Assembly: GCA_030038535.1 (NCBI GenBank)
Contig: JASHSV010000234.1
Span: 1 to 33,723 of the forward strand
Direction: 5' to 3'
Origin: Candidatus Acidiferrales bacterium
GTDB lineage: Bacteria; Acidobacteriota; Terriglobia; Acidiferrales; UBA7541
DNA: 33,723 nt
Shown here: positions 1-9,375 of the stretch, piece after piece
Layout of the letters: each line of letters opens with the position of its first letter
Numbering within the stretch: the stretch's first letter is position 1
The notes under the pieces: model-generated
The model's input: the letters and a program-made list of their open reading frames with translations, nothing else
Database searches by the model: none
Told to the model about the DNA's origin: nothing
Position numbers and translations under genes: made by a program

Positions 1-23
1 AGGATGTCCGCGGGCGTCCTGCC

Positions 24-1304
24 ATGCAATTGAAAATTGAGAAACTGGTGTACGGAGGAGAGGGGATGGGCCACTCGGACGGAGTGGCCGTATTCGTTCC
101 CTTTGTCGCGCCGGGAGAGACGGTGGCGGTGCACCTGGACGCGCGCAAAAAGAAGTTCGCGCGTGGGCACGTCCAAAAATTTGTGGAGACCTCGCCGGAA
201 CGCGTGGGAGCAAGGTGTCCCTATTTCACACGCTGCGGAGGATGCCATTACCAGCATTTGCCCTATCACGCGCAGTTGCGCTACAAGCAGGAAATTTTGC
301 TGGAGACGCTCGCCCGGCTCGGCGGCGTCCGCTGGGAGGGCCCGGTCGAGGTGCATGCCTCGCCACCCTTCGGCTACAGAAACCGCGCCCAGTGGAAAGT
401 GCGGCCGGCGGCCCGTGGCGCCTCAATCGGTTACCTCGAGGCGAATTCGGAGACCTTATGTCCCGCGGACCAATGTCCAATTCTCAGCCCGCGGCTGGAG
501 GATACGCTCGCGCGCTTGGGCGGTCTGCTCGCCCGGCGTGAGATCCCGGCGCTGCTTGCGGAAGCGGAAGCATTTGCCGATGGAGAAGATGAGCGGATAC
601 TGCTCGGGGCTTCCTTTACACACTTCGGAGGAAATACGGCGCAGGCTCTGGGCGTTCTGCTGCGCGAGGCCATTCCCACAATCGAGAGCCTTCTGCTGCA
701 CGACGCGAGCCGCGACCGGTTCGAGCTGCTTGGTCCGGGACACTTGAAGTACACCGTAGGAAACCAGCGTTACCGGGTCGGGCACCTTTCGTTCTTTCAG
801 GTGAACCGGTTTCTTGTGGACGCTCTTGCGCAACGCGCCACGGCGCAGGCCGCCGGACGGCTAGCTGTCGATCTTTATGCGGGCGTCGGATTGTTCTCGC
901 TGCCGCTGGCGGCGGGATTCGAGCGCGTAATCTCGGTCGAAGGAAACCCAGCCGCGACCCGCGACCTGGAGGTCAATGCCCGCACCGTGGCGGGCCACAG
1001 CGGCGAGATCCATGTACGCACGCAGGACGCGGAGGAATATCTGTTCCCCATGCAGGAGCGCCCGGACTTGATTCTGCTGGATCCGCCGCGCGCGGGGCTG
1101 TCGGAGGCGGTGCGGGCGCGCCTCACAGCGATCGGAAGCCCGGAGATTCGTTATGTGTCGTGCGATCCAGCGACGCTCGCGAGGGACCTGAAATTTCTTT
1201 GCGAATCGTATGAGGTGGCTGGCATGGAGCTGTTCGACTTGTTTCCACAAAGTTTTCACCTGGAGACGCTGGTCCGGTTGCGGCGGCGGGAGCGCGCAGC
1301 ATGA
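24..1304 (+). CDS. rlmD: 23S rRNA (uracil-5-)-methyltransferase, RumA/RlmD (TrmA/RlmC/RlmD) family
   Basis: N-terminal TRAM-like region, Fe-S cysteine motif CPYFTRCGGCHYQHL, SAM-MTase motifs DLYAGVGLFSLPLA and LDPPRAGL, catalytic YVSCDPATLARDL. Confidence 0.85.
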   Translation: MQLKIEKLVYGGEGMGHSDGVAVFVPFVAPGETVAVHLDARKKKFARGHVQKFVETSPERVGARCPYFTRCGGCHYQHLPYHAQLRYKQEILLETLARLGGVRWEGPVEVHASPPFGYRNRAQWKVRPAARGASIGYLEANSETLCPADQCPILSPRLEDTLARLGGLLARREIPALLAEAEAFADGEDERILLGASFTHFGGNTAQALGVLLREAIPTIESLLLHDASRDRFELLGPGHLKYTVGNQRYRVGHLSFFQVNRFLVDALAQRATAQAAGRLAVDLYAGVGLFSLPLAAGFERVISVEGNPAATRDLEVNARTVAGHSGEIHVRTQDAEEYLFPMQERPDLILLDPPRAGLSEAVRARLTAIGSPEIRYVSCDPATLARDLKFLCESYEVAGMELFDLFPQSFHLETLVRLRRRERAA

Positions 1305-3955
1305 GATTGCCAGCCCTGTGGCTTGCCATCGCGCTTGCCGCCGGAATTCGAATCGCGCACGCGGCTTCGGTTTCGCCTCTGGCCTGGGCCGCAGGATTGG
1401 CGACGGCATTGCTCGCGGCGTTTCTGCTCCTGCGCCGGGGAGCGCTGAGCGCAGCCTGGTGGACGAGCTTGGCATGCTGGCTCGCTGTGGGCGCGGTCGC
1501 GGCGGAGCTCCAACGGCGCGACGTTCGCGCGGACAATGCCGCCACCATGATTGCGGAGGGCCGGCTGGATGCGCGCGAACCGCTGCGGTGGCGCGGGCGG
1601 CTGCGGCAGGGGCCCTCGCGGCTTCCCTCCGGCATACGGTACGACGTGGTGCTGGAAGAGGTGGAAGTTGCCGGACGCGCGATACCCGTGAGCGGAGGAC
1701 TGCGCGCGACGCTGAGGGAGTTTCCCGGCCGGGCGTGGGTCGAGCCGCCGCCCGTTGCTCCGGGCGACCGTGTGGAGATGTTGGTCCGGGCACGCGTGCC
1801 GCGGAATTACATGAACCCGGGCGCGTTTGACGAGCGAGGCAGCCTGGCACGGCAGGGAATCCACGTCGAAGGCGCGTTGCGCGACGGCAGCCTTCTCACG
1901 CGGCTGGAAGGCTCGCCCGCCGACATCAGGTGGATTGATCGTTTCGGACGGCTGCGCAATCGTCTTCTCGCGATGCTGGATGAATTGTTCGCTGGGTCTC
2001 AGGACGTGGATGCGGTGCTCCGAGCAATGTTGCTCGGCGATCGTGGGTTTCTGGAGCATCCCATCTCTGAAAAGTATCAAAGGACGGGCGTGTATCACGT
2101 GCTCGTGGTGGCAGGGTTGCACGTGGCAGCGCTGGCCGCCTTTGTGTTTTGGGTGGCGCGGCGGATGCGGTTGCCGATGGAAGCAACGCTCTTAGCGACC
2201 ATGGCTGTGCTCGCGTTCTACGTTCTGGTAGTGGAGGAGCGTCCGCCGATTCTGCGCGCAGCGCTGATGGCGGGAATTGTACTGTGCGCAGCTTTCTTTT
2301 ACCGGAGGCCGGGCGTGCTGAACGGGCTGGCGGTTGCGGTGCTCGCCATTCTGTGCGCCGATCCGGCAGCGCTGTTCGATCCGAGCTTCCAGCTTTCGAT
2401 GGCTGCGGTTGGGGCGATAGGCGCGCTGGGCGTGCCTCTGGTGGAGGCGACGACCGAGCCGTACCGGCGCGCACTTGCGCAGGTGAGCGACGTGACGCGC
2501 GACCCGTTGTTCCCTCCGGGGCCGGCACAGCTCCGCGTGCTGCTGCGCGAGCAGGCCGCGGACCAACTGGAGCAGCGGCTGCCGAAACCGCTGGCGCCAT
2601 ATGCTCTTTCTATGCTGGTGATTCCCGCGCGCTGGGGGCTGGCGCTATGGGATCTTGTGGTGATATCGCTGGCCATCCAAGCGGGACTTATCCCGCTCAT
2701 GGCTCTGTATTTTCACCGCGTTGTGCTCGCCGGTCCGATAGCAAATCTTCCTGCGCTTCTGCTGACGGGAATGATCGTGCCGATGGGATTTCTGAGCTTG
2801 GCTATTGCAAGCGTTTCACAAACTCTTGCTGGGCCGCTGGCGAGCACAGTTGGCTGGCTGGTGCGCCTGCTGGATGGAATGGTTGCCTGGTTTGCGCTGC
2901 CGCCGTGGATCTCTTACCGGATCCCGGCGCCCCCCGAATGGCTGATCGCCGCGTGCGTGGTTGCCTTCGCGGCGCTTGCTGGATGTTTGTGGCGATGGGC
3001 GCACTCGGAATCACACGGAAACGAGCCGCATTCTAAGTTGCAACGCTTAGCGACCGCCGGAAGCGCTGTGGTGTGCTGCGCACTACTGGCATGTGTGGCC
3101 GTATATCCGTTCGCGCCCCGGCTGGCGCGGGGGCAGCTCGAAACGACTGTGATCGACGTCGGACAGGGCGACGCTCTTTTTGTGGCGTTTCCAGATGGAC
3201 GGACAATGCTGATTGATGGAGGCGGCAGCGCGCTTGCACCCCTGGCACGCGAAGCCGGGCGTCCGGAATTCGACGTCGGCGAAATGGTGGTCGCGCCTTA
3301 TCTGTGGGAACGTGGCTTGAAGCGCCTGGACGTGGTGGCGCTCACTCACGGCCATCGCGATCACCTCGATGGACTTTACGCCGTGCTCGAAGATTTTCGA
3401 GTGCGCGAATTGTGGCTTGGACGCGAAATTACATCGCAGGCTTTCCAGGCTCTGGAACAGGAGGCGAAAGCTGAGGGCGTACCGATCGTCCATCACCTTC
3501 GCGGAGACGGGTTTACATGGGCCGGAGTTCAGGGCGCGTTTCTCTGGCCCGACGTGGAACCGCCGACAGATAAAGCGGGAAACAATGATTCACTTGTCCT
3601 GCGTTTGCGCTTTGATGCCGTGACCTTCCTGCTGACAGGGGATATCGAGCGTCCCGTCGAACGCGAACTCCTTTCGCGTCAGGACTTGTTGCACGCGGAA
3701 TTCTTGAAGGTTGGGCACCACGGAAGCAAGACTTCCACGACACCGCAGTTTCTGGCTGCGGTTGCCCCGCGTGTGGCCGTAATTTCGGCCGGCGCCGAAA
3801 ATCCGTATGGGCACCCCAGCCAGTCAGTGCTGGATGAGTTTCGCGGTACCGGCGCGCGGCTGCTGCGCACCGATCGCGACGGAGCGACCACCGTGCTCAC
3901 GGACGGACACGGGATCATCGTGCATTCCTACGCGCAGGGAAACGCCCCGGAGTGA
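1301..3955 (+). CDS. comEC: ComEC/Rec2-family competence protein (DNA internalisation channel with C-terminal metallo-beta-lactamase-like domain)
   Basis: DUF4131-like N-terminus, competence region (GDRGFLEHPISEKYQRTGVYHVLVVAGLHVA), multiple TM helices, C-terminal MBL motifs (VIDVGQGDALFVAFPDGRTMLIDGG, LTHGHRDHLDGL, FLKVGHHGSKTS). Start overlaps the rlmD stop (ATGA). Confidence 0.93.
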   Translation: MRLPALWLAIALAAGIRIAHAASVSPLAWAAGLATALLAAFLLLRRGALSAAWWTSLACWLAVGAVAAELQRRDVRADNAATMIAEGRLDAREPLRWRGRLRQGPSRLPSGIRYDVVLEEVEVAGRAIPVSGGLRATLREFPGRAWVEPPPVAPGDRVEMLVRARVPRNYMNPGAFDERGSLARQGIHVEGALRDGSLLTRLEGSPADIRWIDRFGRLRNRLLAMLDELFAGSQDVDAVLRAMLLGDRGFLEHPISEKYQRTGVYHVLVVAGLHVAALAAFVFWVARRMRLPMEATLLATMAVLAFYVLVVEERPPILRAALMAGIVLCAAFFYRRPGVLNGLAVAVLAILCADPAALFDPSFQLSMAAVGAIGALGVPLVEATTEPYRRALAQVSDVTRDPLFPPGPAQLRVLLREQAADQLEQRLPKPLAPYALSMLVIPARWGLALWDLVVISLAIQAGLIPLMALYFHRVVLAGPIANLPALLLTGMIVPMGFLSLAIASVSQTLAGPLASTVGWLVRLLDGMVAWFALPPWISYRIPAPPEWLIAACVVAFAALAGCLWRWAHSESHGNEPHSKLQRLATAGSAVVCCALLACVAVYPFAPRLARGQLETTVIDVGQGDALFVAFPDGRTMLIDGGGSALAPLAREAGRPEFDVGEMVVAPYLWERGLKRLDVVALTHGHRDHLDGLYAVLEDFRVRELWLGREITSQAFQALEQEAKAEGVPIVHHLRGDGFTWAGVQGAFLWPDVEPPTDKAGNNDSLVLRLRFDAVTFLLTGDIERPVERELLSRQDLLHAEFLKVGHHGSKTSTTPQFLAAVAPRVAVISAGAENPYGHPSQSVLDEFRGTGARLLRTDRDGATTVLTDGHGIIVHSYAQGNAPE

Positions 3956-3971
3956 GCCTGCGCCTCAGGCT
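3955..3971. terminator. Short stem-loop between convergent comEC and DUF2007 genes (possible bidirectional terminator, no U-tract)
   Basis: AGCCTG-CGCCT-CAGGCT, perfect 6-bp arms, filling the gap between the two stop codons. Confidence 0.35.
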
Positions 3972-4268
3972 TCAAGTCTCTTCCGAAGGAGGCTGCTCCT
4001 CTTCAGACGACTCCACTTCCAAACCTTCTTCCGAGGACAAATAATCAGCGATTATGCGGCGCGCATCATCGGCCTGCGAAGCAAGGACGGCAATGTCTCC
4101 ATCGGTCATTCCAGCCGGGGGCGTGTGCATGGGGAATGGCTCGCCAGGAGAAAAATCGGGGACCTGTAGGCCTGCACTTTCGAGTAGGCCACGAATGATC
4201 ATGGCCTCGGTAGATGTGGTGGCGCGGTGAATGATGATGAGTGCGTCCCTATTGCCGGGTTCGGCCAT
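3972..4268 (-). CDS. DUF2007-type small protein (putative signal-transducing protein family)
   Basis: 98 aa; pattern IIIHRATTSTEAMIIRGLLESAGLQ...VLASQADDARRIIADYL resembles DUF2007. Confidence 0.65.
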   Translation of the reverse strand: MAEPGNRDALIIIHRATTSTEAMIIRGLLESAGLQVPDFSPGEPFPMHTPPAGMTDGDIAVLASQADDARRIIADYLSSEEGLEVESSEEEQPPSEET

Positions 4269-4503
4269 GCCGGGTGCCCTCCCAGCGCTGCCCCTATACT
4301 GGGCCCTCGGGTGTCAGCCGTCAATAGAAGCGCCGATCTCTTGGCCAGAATGTGCCATCTCAACCGCCTGCTAGGAATTCTATTCCACACTGATTCGATC
4401 TGCGGATCCCGCGTGCCAAGCATGAACACCCATCTGGTTCATCCGCAAATCTGCGCGATGGGCCTGAAGGGTTAGCGGCCTGCTAGGCGTGAATTCGGCA
4501 GCG

Positions 4504-5085
4504 TCAATGCCCTTGCCAGTACAATACGAGAACAAGGATCGCGAAACCCACAATTGTGCCCGCTAGCGCCTGATATTCCCGGTTGCGTCCGTATTGCATC
4601 CAGGAGAACGGTTCCCGGGCGGCCGTTTCCGGCGGGCGGGGCCAAAAGAGCGGAACGCGCCGAGCATATTCGTCGAAAGCAGGGCCATACTCGGCACGTA
4701 GTTCCTCTTCCTCGCGCTGCATCACTCCGGGGTAAAACACAGCGAGATACAATGCGACGACGGCGGCAGCGATCCAGGATCGAGTTGCGAGCAAATAGCC
4801 CACGCAGAGCAGCAGGCTGCCGAGATAGAGAGGATTTCGCGTCCAGGCATACGGACCTGTGGTGGCCAGCACTTCGTGTTTCCGAAGGTGGCCGGCGGCA
4901 CTCGCGCGGATCACCAGGCCAAGCACGGCGAGAACGGCGCCGATTGAGAGCGTTTGGGGTATCGGGTGCGCGACTAGGAAGGTGACCAAAGCCACGGGAT
5001 AGCCGATGCGGACGCGCCAGCGCGTCCGCCAAGGTGGAGGGAGCGAATCGCCAGGCCTCACGGGCGCGCGGCCTCGACGCGACAA
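4504..5085 (-). CDS. Isoprenylcysteine carboxyl methyltransferase (ICMT)/phospholipid methyltransferase-like membrane protein
   Basis: Multiple TM helices; ICMT-type motif LRKHEVLATTGPYAWTRNPLYLGSLLL and REEEELRAEYGPAFDEYARRVPLFWP; overlaps waaC by 28 nt. Confidence 0.8.
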   Translation of the reverse strand: MSRRGRAPVRPGDSLPPPWRTRWRVRIGYPVALVTFLVAHPIPQTLSIGAVLAVLGLVIRASAAGHLRKHEVLATTGPYAWTRNPLYLGSLLLCVGYLLATRSWIAAAVVALYLAVFYPGVMQREEEELRAEYGPAFDEYARRVPLFWPRPPETAAREPFSWMQYGRNREYQALAGTIVGFAILVLVLYWQGH

Positions 5086-6125
5086 GAAGCCGCGGCGAGG
5101 CGGCGCATTACCGCGGCTTCGACCTGATCGACGGTGATGGAAAGCATCGAAGGCGCATAAGAGGAGCCCCGGTTGTAGGTGGTCTCGTCGGGACGGGCAT
5201 TGCGTACGACCACGTCTTCACGACAATAGGGTCCGGTCTGGGCAGGGTCGGTCGGGCCGTACAGACCGACCACCGGTGTGCCAAGCGCGACGGAAAGATG
5301 CAACGGTCCAGTGTCCCCGCCCACGAAGAACTGTGCGCCCTGAAGCGCGGCCATCAGTTGGAGCAAATCCAACTCCAGTAGCAGTGGCGCCGGACTGCCC
5401 GCTGAGGCGAGGACCGCATCTGCAAGGGGCCGCTCGCCGGGCCCGTAGGTGACGACTCCGCGCCATCCGAAACGGGTCGAAAGCCGGCGGTGGAGTTCGC
5501 CGAATCGCTCGACGGGCCAACACTTCGATAGCCAGCCTCCCCCGGGACTGATCATGAAATAACCCGTCACTCCGTGGCTGCGGAGAGCTTGTTTTACGCT
5601 CGCTTCGGCCTCTCCGGAAATCGAAAGAGGAAACAGAGAACGCGACTCTTCAGCGGAACAGGGAGGTGGCGCCTCGATCGCGGCTGCGAGCGCAAGATTC
5701 TTGTCAATCCGATGGCCAAAGGACGGCAATACGCGCCGGTTGTAGAACAGGGAGGCCCCACTCTCGCGTGCTGCCGCGCCGTCGAAGCCCACACGGAAAG
5801 GAGCGCCGGAGAGCCATGCGAGAAATGCGGATTTGTACAAGCCCTGGACGTCAACCACGTACTCAAAACGCCCACGTCGCAGACGGGCAATGCCCTCGAG
5901 CAGGCCTTGCCATCCACCCCGGGGAATGGAAATAACCTCGTCAATCCCTTTCACCTGATTGAGCAAAGGACGCCAACGATCGTCCACGAGCCACGAAATG
6001 TATGCGCTGGGATACGCGGCGCGCAAAGCCACCGCAACCGGAAGGGCATGGATAATATCTCCCAGTGAAGTCAGCCGGACGATCAGGAGACGGCCCCTGT
6101 TCAGCGGATTTGCGGGTGGGGTCAT
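5058..6125 (-). CDS. waaC: Lipopolysaccharide heptosyltransferase I (glycosyltransferase family 9)
   Basis: LLIVRLTSLGDIIHALPVAVALR N-terminus and FVGGDTGPLHLSVALGTPVVGLYGPTDPAQTGPY GT9 motif. Confidence 0.85.
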   Translation of the reverse strand: MTPPANPLNRGRLLIVRLTSLGDIIHALPVAVALRAAYPSAYISWLVDDRWRPLLNQVKGIDEVISIPRGGWQGLLEGIARLRRGRFEYVVDVQGLYKSAFLAWLSGAPFRVGFDGAAARESGASLFYNRRVLPSFGHRIDKNLALAAAIEAPPPCSAEESRSLFPLSISGEAEASVKQALRSHGVTGYFMISPGGGWLSKCWPVERFGELHRRLSTRFGWRGVVTYGPGERPLADAVLASAGSPAPLLLELDLLQLMAALQGAQFFVGGDTGPLHLSVALGTPVVGLYGPTDPAQTGPYCREDVVVRNARPDETTYNRGSSYAPSMLSITVDQVEAAVMRRLAAASCRVEAARP

Positions 6126-6616
6126 GACCGGTGTGTGGCAGCACTGCGGATGCGAGAGAAGAGATCGGACGTGGAGTGCTTCTTAGGATCCCCGACGATG
6201 GCAACGCGAATGCCGAGCCGCGCCGCGGTATCGCGCTCGGGCACCGTGTTGGGCGCATAGTCGGTGCCTTTTGCGTGCACGTCGGGCCGGAGGAATTCGA
6301 GCAGCCGTTCCACGTTTAGTTCGTGAAAAACAACCACGGCATCCACTGCCCCTACCGCGGCGATCAGCTCTGCCCGAGCGGCTTCTCCCAGAATCGGCCT
6401 GCCTGGACCTTTCAGTTGCCGCGCGCTCGCATCGGAATTTATGGCTACGACTAAAACGTCGCCCTCGCGGCGAGCGGCCTCGAGGTAGCGAACGTGACCC
6501 ACGTGAACTAGATCGAAAATACCATTCGCCAGCACCACGTCTTTGCCGCGCCCGCGAACACTATCGATCATCTCCCGGAGAAAGGCTGGTGACACGATTT
6601 TGTCGCGCGAATTCAC
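6122..6616 (-). CDS. rfaE2: D-glycero-beta-D-manno-heptose 1-phosphate adenylyltransferase (RfaE domain II, stand-alone)
   Basis: Nucleotidyltransferase motif VLANGIFDLVHVGHVRYLEAAR; VHAKGTDYAPNTVPE; 4-nt overlaps with both neighbours. Confidence 0.9.
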   Translation of the reverse strand: MNSRDKIVSPAFLREMIDSVRGRGKDVVLANGIFDLVHVGHVRYLEAARREGDVLVVAINSDASARQLKGPGRPILGEAARAELIAAVGAVDAVVVFHELNVERLLEFLRPDVHAKGTDYAPNTVPERDTAARLGIRVAIVGDPKKHSTSDLFSRIRSAATHRS

Positions 6617-7695
6617 TGCGCATGCCGCCCCGTGCCACCAGGGACATACGAAGGGGCTGCTGCCGGAGTGTGCAGCATCGGCGAATCGCCCGTGATTTCG
6701 CCGCGGAGGGCTGTGAGCAATTCCGGCAGAGTGACAGTTGCTGTGCCCCGTTTCATGACTACGATGCCCCCGGCGTAATTCGCCAGCCGGGCAGCTTCCA
6801 CATAGGTCGCTCCGGCCGAGAGAGCGAGCGTAAAAGCAGCAATTACCGTATCGCCCGCTCCGGTAACGTCCACGGCTTCCGGAGCGCCGAATACGGGAAT
6901 GAAGACTGTGGCGCGCCTCGGTTCGAAGAGCGCCATCCCGTCCTTTCCACGCGTCACAAGCAGGGCGCGGAGTCCAAGACGTCGAAGGGCATTGCGTCCC
7001 AAGCGCTCAAGCGCACCGCGGTCGGCGCCAATGCGAGCGTGGTATAGGGCTTCGAGCTCGGGCTCGTTCGGAGTGGCGGCGGTAACCCCCGTGGCTCGGT
7101 AATCCAGCAGCGCATACCGCGAATCAAGGGTGATTGGCCGCTGGACCGCCCTGCGCAAGCTCCGAACCAGGAGCGGCGTCACGGCGCCAAAGCCGTAATC
7201 GCTCGCCAGCACCGCGTCCGCGCGCGCGGCGAGCTGACGGGCGCGTCGGGCGATGTGATCTCGCGCTGTGGCGGGAAACGGGTGCCGCGGCTCGCGATCA
7301 ACGCGCAGGACCTGCTGGCGGGCTGTGTGCGAAAAACCGGCTAGGTAGCGCGTTTTCGTTGGAGTCGTCCAACCCCGCAAAACTCGAATTCCCGTGATCG
7401 AAACTTTCTTGCCGCTGAAGTATTCCAACAGAGCGTGGCCCGCCGCATCATCGCCCACGCCGCCCACCAGCTGCACCTGGGCACCCAGGTCGACGAGGTT
7501 GTTTGCCGCGTTGGCGCCACCGCCCGGTGTGAGCCGCGTCTCCGAGTGGCGGAGTATCAGCACCGGCGCTTCACGCGAAACGCGTGAAATCTCGCCGCTC
7601 ACAAATTCGTCGGCTACCAGATCGGCAAGCACCAGGATGCGCTGCCGGGGAAACGACTCCGCCAGCTCGATCAAGCGGACAAGATCAGCGCTCAT
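6613..7695 (-). CDS. rfaE1: D-glycero-beta-D-manno-heptose-7-phosphate kinase (RfaE domain I, PfkB family, stand-alone)
   Basis: ILVLADLVADEFVSGEISRVSREAPV; PfkB signature EAVDVTGAGDTVIAAFTLALSAGA. Confidence 0.88.
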   Translation of the reverse strand: MSADLVRLIELAESFPRQRILVLADLVADEFVSGEISRVSREAPVLILRHSETRLTPGGGANAANNLVDLGAQVQLVGGVGDDAAGHALLEYFSGKKVSITGIRVLRGWTTPTKTRYLAGFSHTARQQVLRVDREPRHPFPATARDHIARRARQLAARADAVLASDYGFGAVTPLLVRSLRRAVQRPITLDSRYALLDYRATGVTAATPNEPELEALYHARIGADRGALERLGRNALRRLGLRALLVTRGKDGMALFEPRRATVFIPVFGAPEAVDVTGAGDTVIAAFTLALSAGATYVEAARLANYAGGIVVMKRGTATVTLPELLTALRGEITGDSPMLHTPAAAPSYVPGGTGRHAQ

Positions 7696-8318
7696 CGCGC
7701 GTCTCCCGGCGTCATGGCGGGACGGTGTACGGGCTCGTTCGCGTTTCTCCCGCCCGCTTCGTGGCTCAGAATTGTGTCCACGGCGGCCCCCAGGTCTTCA
7801 GCCACAAAATCCGGAGGATACGGCCACTCGCGCGAATGCCATTCGTACTCGCCGCGGCCGTAGCCGGTCAAAACAAATATCGAGCGGGCACCGGCATTGT
7901 GCGCGAGGCCCACATCGGCTTGGCGGTCGCCCACAACCCATGAGCCCGGCAGCGCAATCGAATGTTCACTGGCAGCGCGTTCCAACATCCCGATGCGCGG
8001 TTTGCGGCAGTCACAACCATCTTCGGACCGGTGCGGGCAAGCATAGAACGCATCAATGTGCGCACCGGAAACCGTCAACTCTCGCCGGATGCGGTCGTGC
8101 ACTTCGGCGATCAGCGACTCCGGGAAGAATCCTCGCCCGGCGCCGGATTGGTTCGTGACAACAACGACGGGAAATCCCGCATCGTTCAGGCGGCGAATGG
8201 CGGCCGGCGCGAAAGGATAGATGTGGAGCCGGGAGATGTGGTTCAGGTAGCCCACTTCTTCGCAGATCGTGCCGTCGCGGTCCAAGAATACGGCCCGGCG
8301 GAGTTGGCGGTCAGCCAC
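7692..8318 (-). CDS. gmhB: D-glycero-D-manno-heptose 1,7-bisphosphate 7-phosphatase (HAD family)
   Basis: VFLDRDGTICEEVGYLNH HAD motif I, ACPHRSEDGCDCRKPRIGML Zn-binding loop. GTG start (VADRQLRRAVFLDRDG) chosen over the longer ORF start at 8375. Confidence 0.88.
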   Translation of the reverse strand: MADRQLRRAVFLDRDGTICEEVGYLNHISRLHIYPFAPAAIRRLNDAGFPVVVVTNQSGAGRGFFPESLIAEVHDRIRRELTVSGAHIDAFYACPHRSEDGCDCRKPRIGMLERAASEHSIALPGSWVVGDRQADVGLAHNAGARSIFVLTGYGRGEYEWHSREWPYPPDFVAEDLGAAVDTILSHEAGGRNANEPVHRPAMTPGDAR

Positions 8319-9375
8319 GGGCGATAGCTCCCTTCCCCTCTTCTGCTGCCCGCCCCAGCCAGTTGCGCGCAGCATCCAGCACCATTTGCAGATCCACGGA
8401 TTTCATACAGCGATGGTCGATCGGACAGTGTCGCAGAAAACAGGGACTGCAGGCCACTTTTTGCTGCACGATCGAGAGGTGCCCAGCAAGTGGCCGCGTT
8501 TCCTCAGGGTCGGTGGGGCCAAACACCGCCACGACGGGAACGCCCACTGCCGCGGCGACATGCATTGCGCCGGAGTCGTTTCCGATAAACAGAGCGCACC
8601 GGGAGAGAAGGGCAGGCAGATCACCAATTGAGCTTCGCCCGATGAGATTGATCGCTCCGTCGCCGGCACCCTGTTCGATCTCGGCTGCGACCGCCGCCTC
8701 CGATGCCGCGCCGAACAGCAGCACCCGCACTCCGTACTCTGAGACGAGCTTGCGCGCGAGCTCGGCATAACGGTTAGCCGGCCAGCATTTCGCTGTGCCG
8801 TAAGCGGCGCCCGCGCCGAACGCAATATACAGGCCGCCGGGCGGGCAACCTGCATCGCGCAGGAACTTTTCGGCTCGCTCGCGAGTCTCCTGCTCGACTC
8901 GAATCCGTACCGGCTTTATCTCCGGCAATGACCGGATCCAACCCACGCGGCGAAGAAGTTCCAAGTAGTAGTTGGATTCGTGAGCGGGAATTTCGCCCGG
9001 ACTGGGAACAGGCACAGCTTTTGTGAGCAAAGGGCCACGCCCATCGCGGGCATAGCCGATGCGCTCGGGAATCCCGGCGCGCCACACGATCCATGCAGCC
9101 TCGAACGAGTTCGGGAATAGTACGGCGGTATCGAACCGAGCGGCCCGGAGATCGCGTGCCAGCCGTTCCAAGCCAAGCGGGCCGCGATGGCGTCCACGAT
9201 GGTCGTAGTGGACGAGCCCATCCACCAGCCCCTGGCCCCGGTACAGATCGGCCACCCAAGGGCGAGCCAGAACGGATATTTCTGCTTCCGGCCAGCGTGT
9301 GCGAATCGTTTCGAGTGCGGGAATAGAAAGAATCGCATCGCCAACCCAGTTGGTGGCTCGCACCAGCAGTTTCAC
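8311..9375 (-). CDS. waaF: Lipopolysaccharide heptosyltransferase II (glycosyltransferase family 9)
   Basis: GTG start (VKLLVRATNWVGDAILSIPALETIR), FIGNDSGAMHVAAAVGVPVVAVFGPTDPEETRPL. The ORF-track extension to 9786 lies inside lpxK and is non-native. Confidence 0.88.
   Translation of the reverse strand: MKLLVRATNWVGDAILSIPALETIRTRWPEAEISVLARPWVADLYRGQGLVDGLVHYDHRGRHRGPLGLERLARDLRAARFDTAVLFPNSFEAAWIVWRAGIPERIGYARDGRGPLLTKAVPVPSPGEIPAHESNYYLELLRRVGWIRSLPEIKPVRIRVEQETRERAEKFLRDAGCPPGGLYIAFGAGAAYGTAKCWPANRYAELARKLVSEYGVRVLLFGAASEAAVAAEIEQGAGDGAINLIGRSSIGDLPALLSRCALFIGNDSGAMHVAAAVGVPVVAVFGPTDPEETRPLAGHLSIVQQKVACSPCFLRHCPIDHRCMKSVDLQMVLDAARNWLGRAAEEGKGAIARG

Noticed and set aside
861-1850. Long minus-strand ORFs (329 aa, 288 aa and others) opposite rlmD/comEC
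   Set aside because: Arg/Pro/Ala-rich low-complexity translations with no motifs, antisense to well-supported genes; typical GC-rich shadow ORFs.
2149-3036. 295-aa plus-strand ORF inside comEC
   Set aside because: Alternate frame of comEC; Arg/Ala/Gly-rich composition without recognisable domain.
4269-4503. Possible tRNA or small RNA in the DUF2007/ICMT-like gap
   Set aside because: No cloverleaf with a convincing T-loop or acceptor stem could be assembled.
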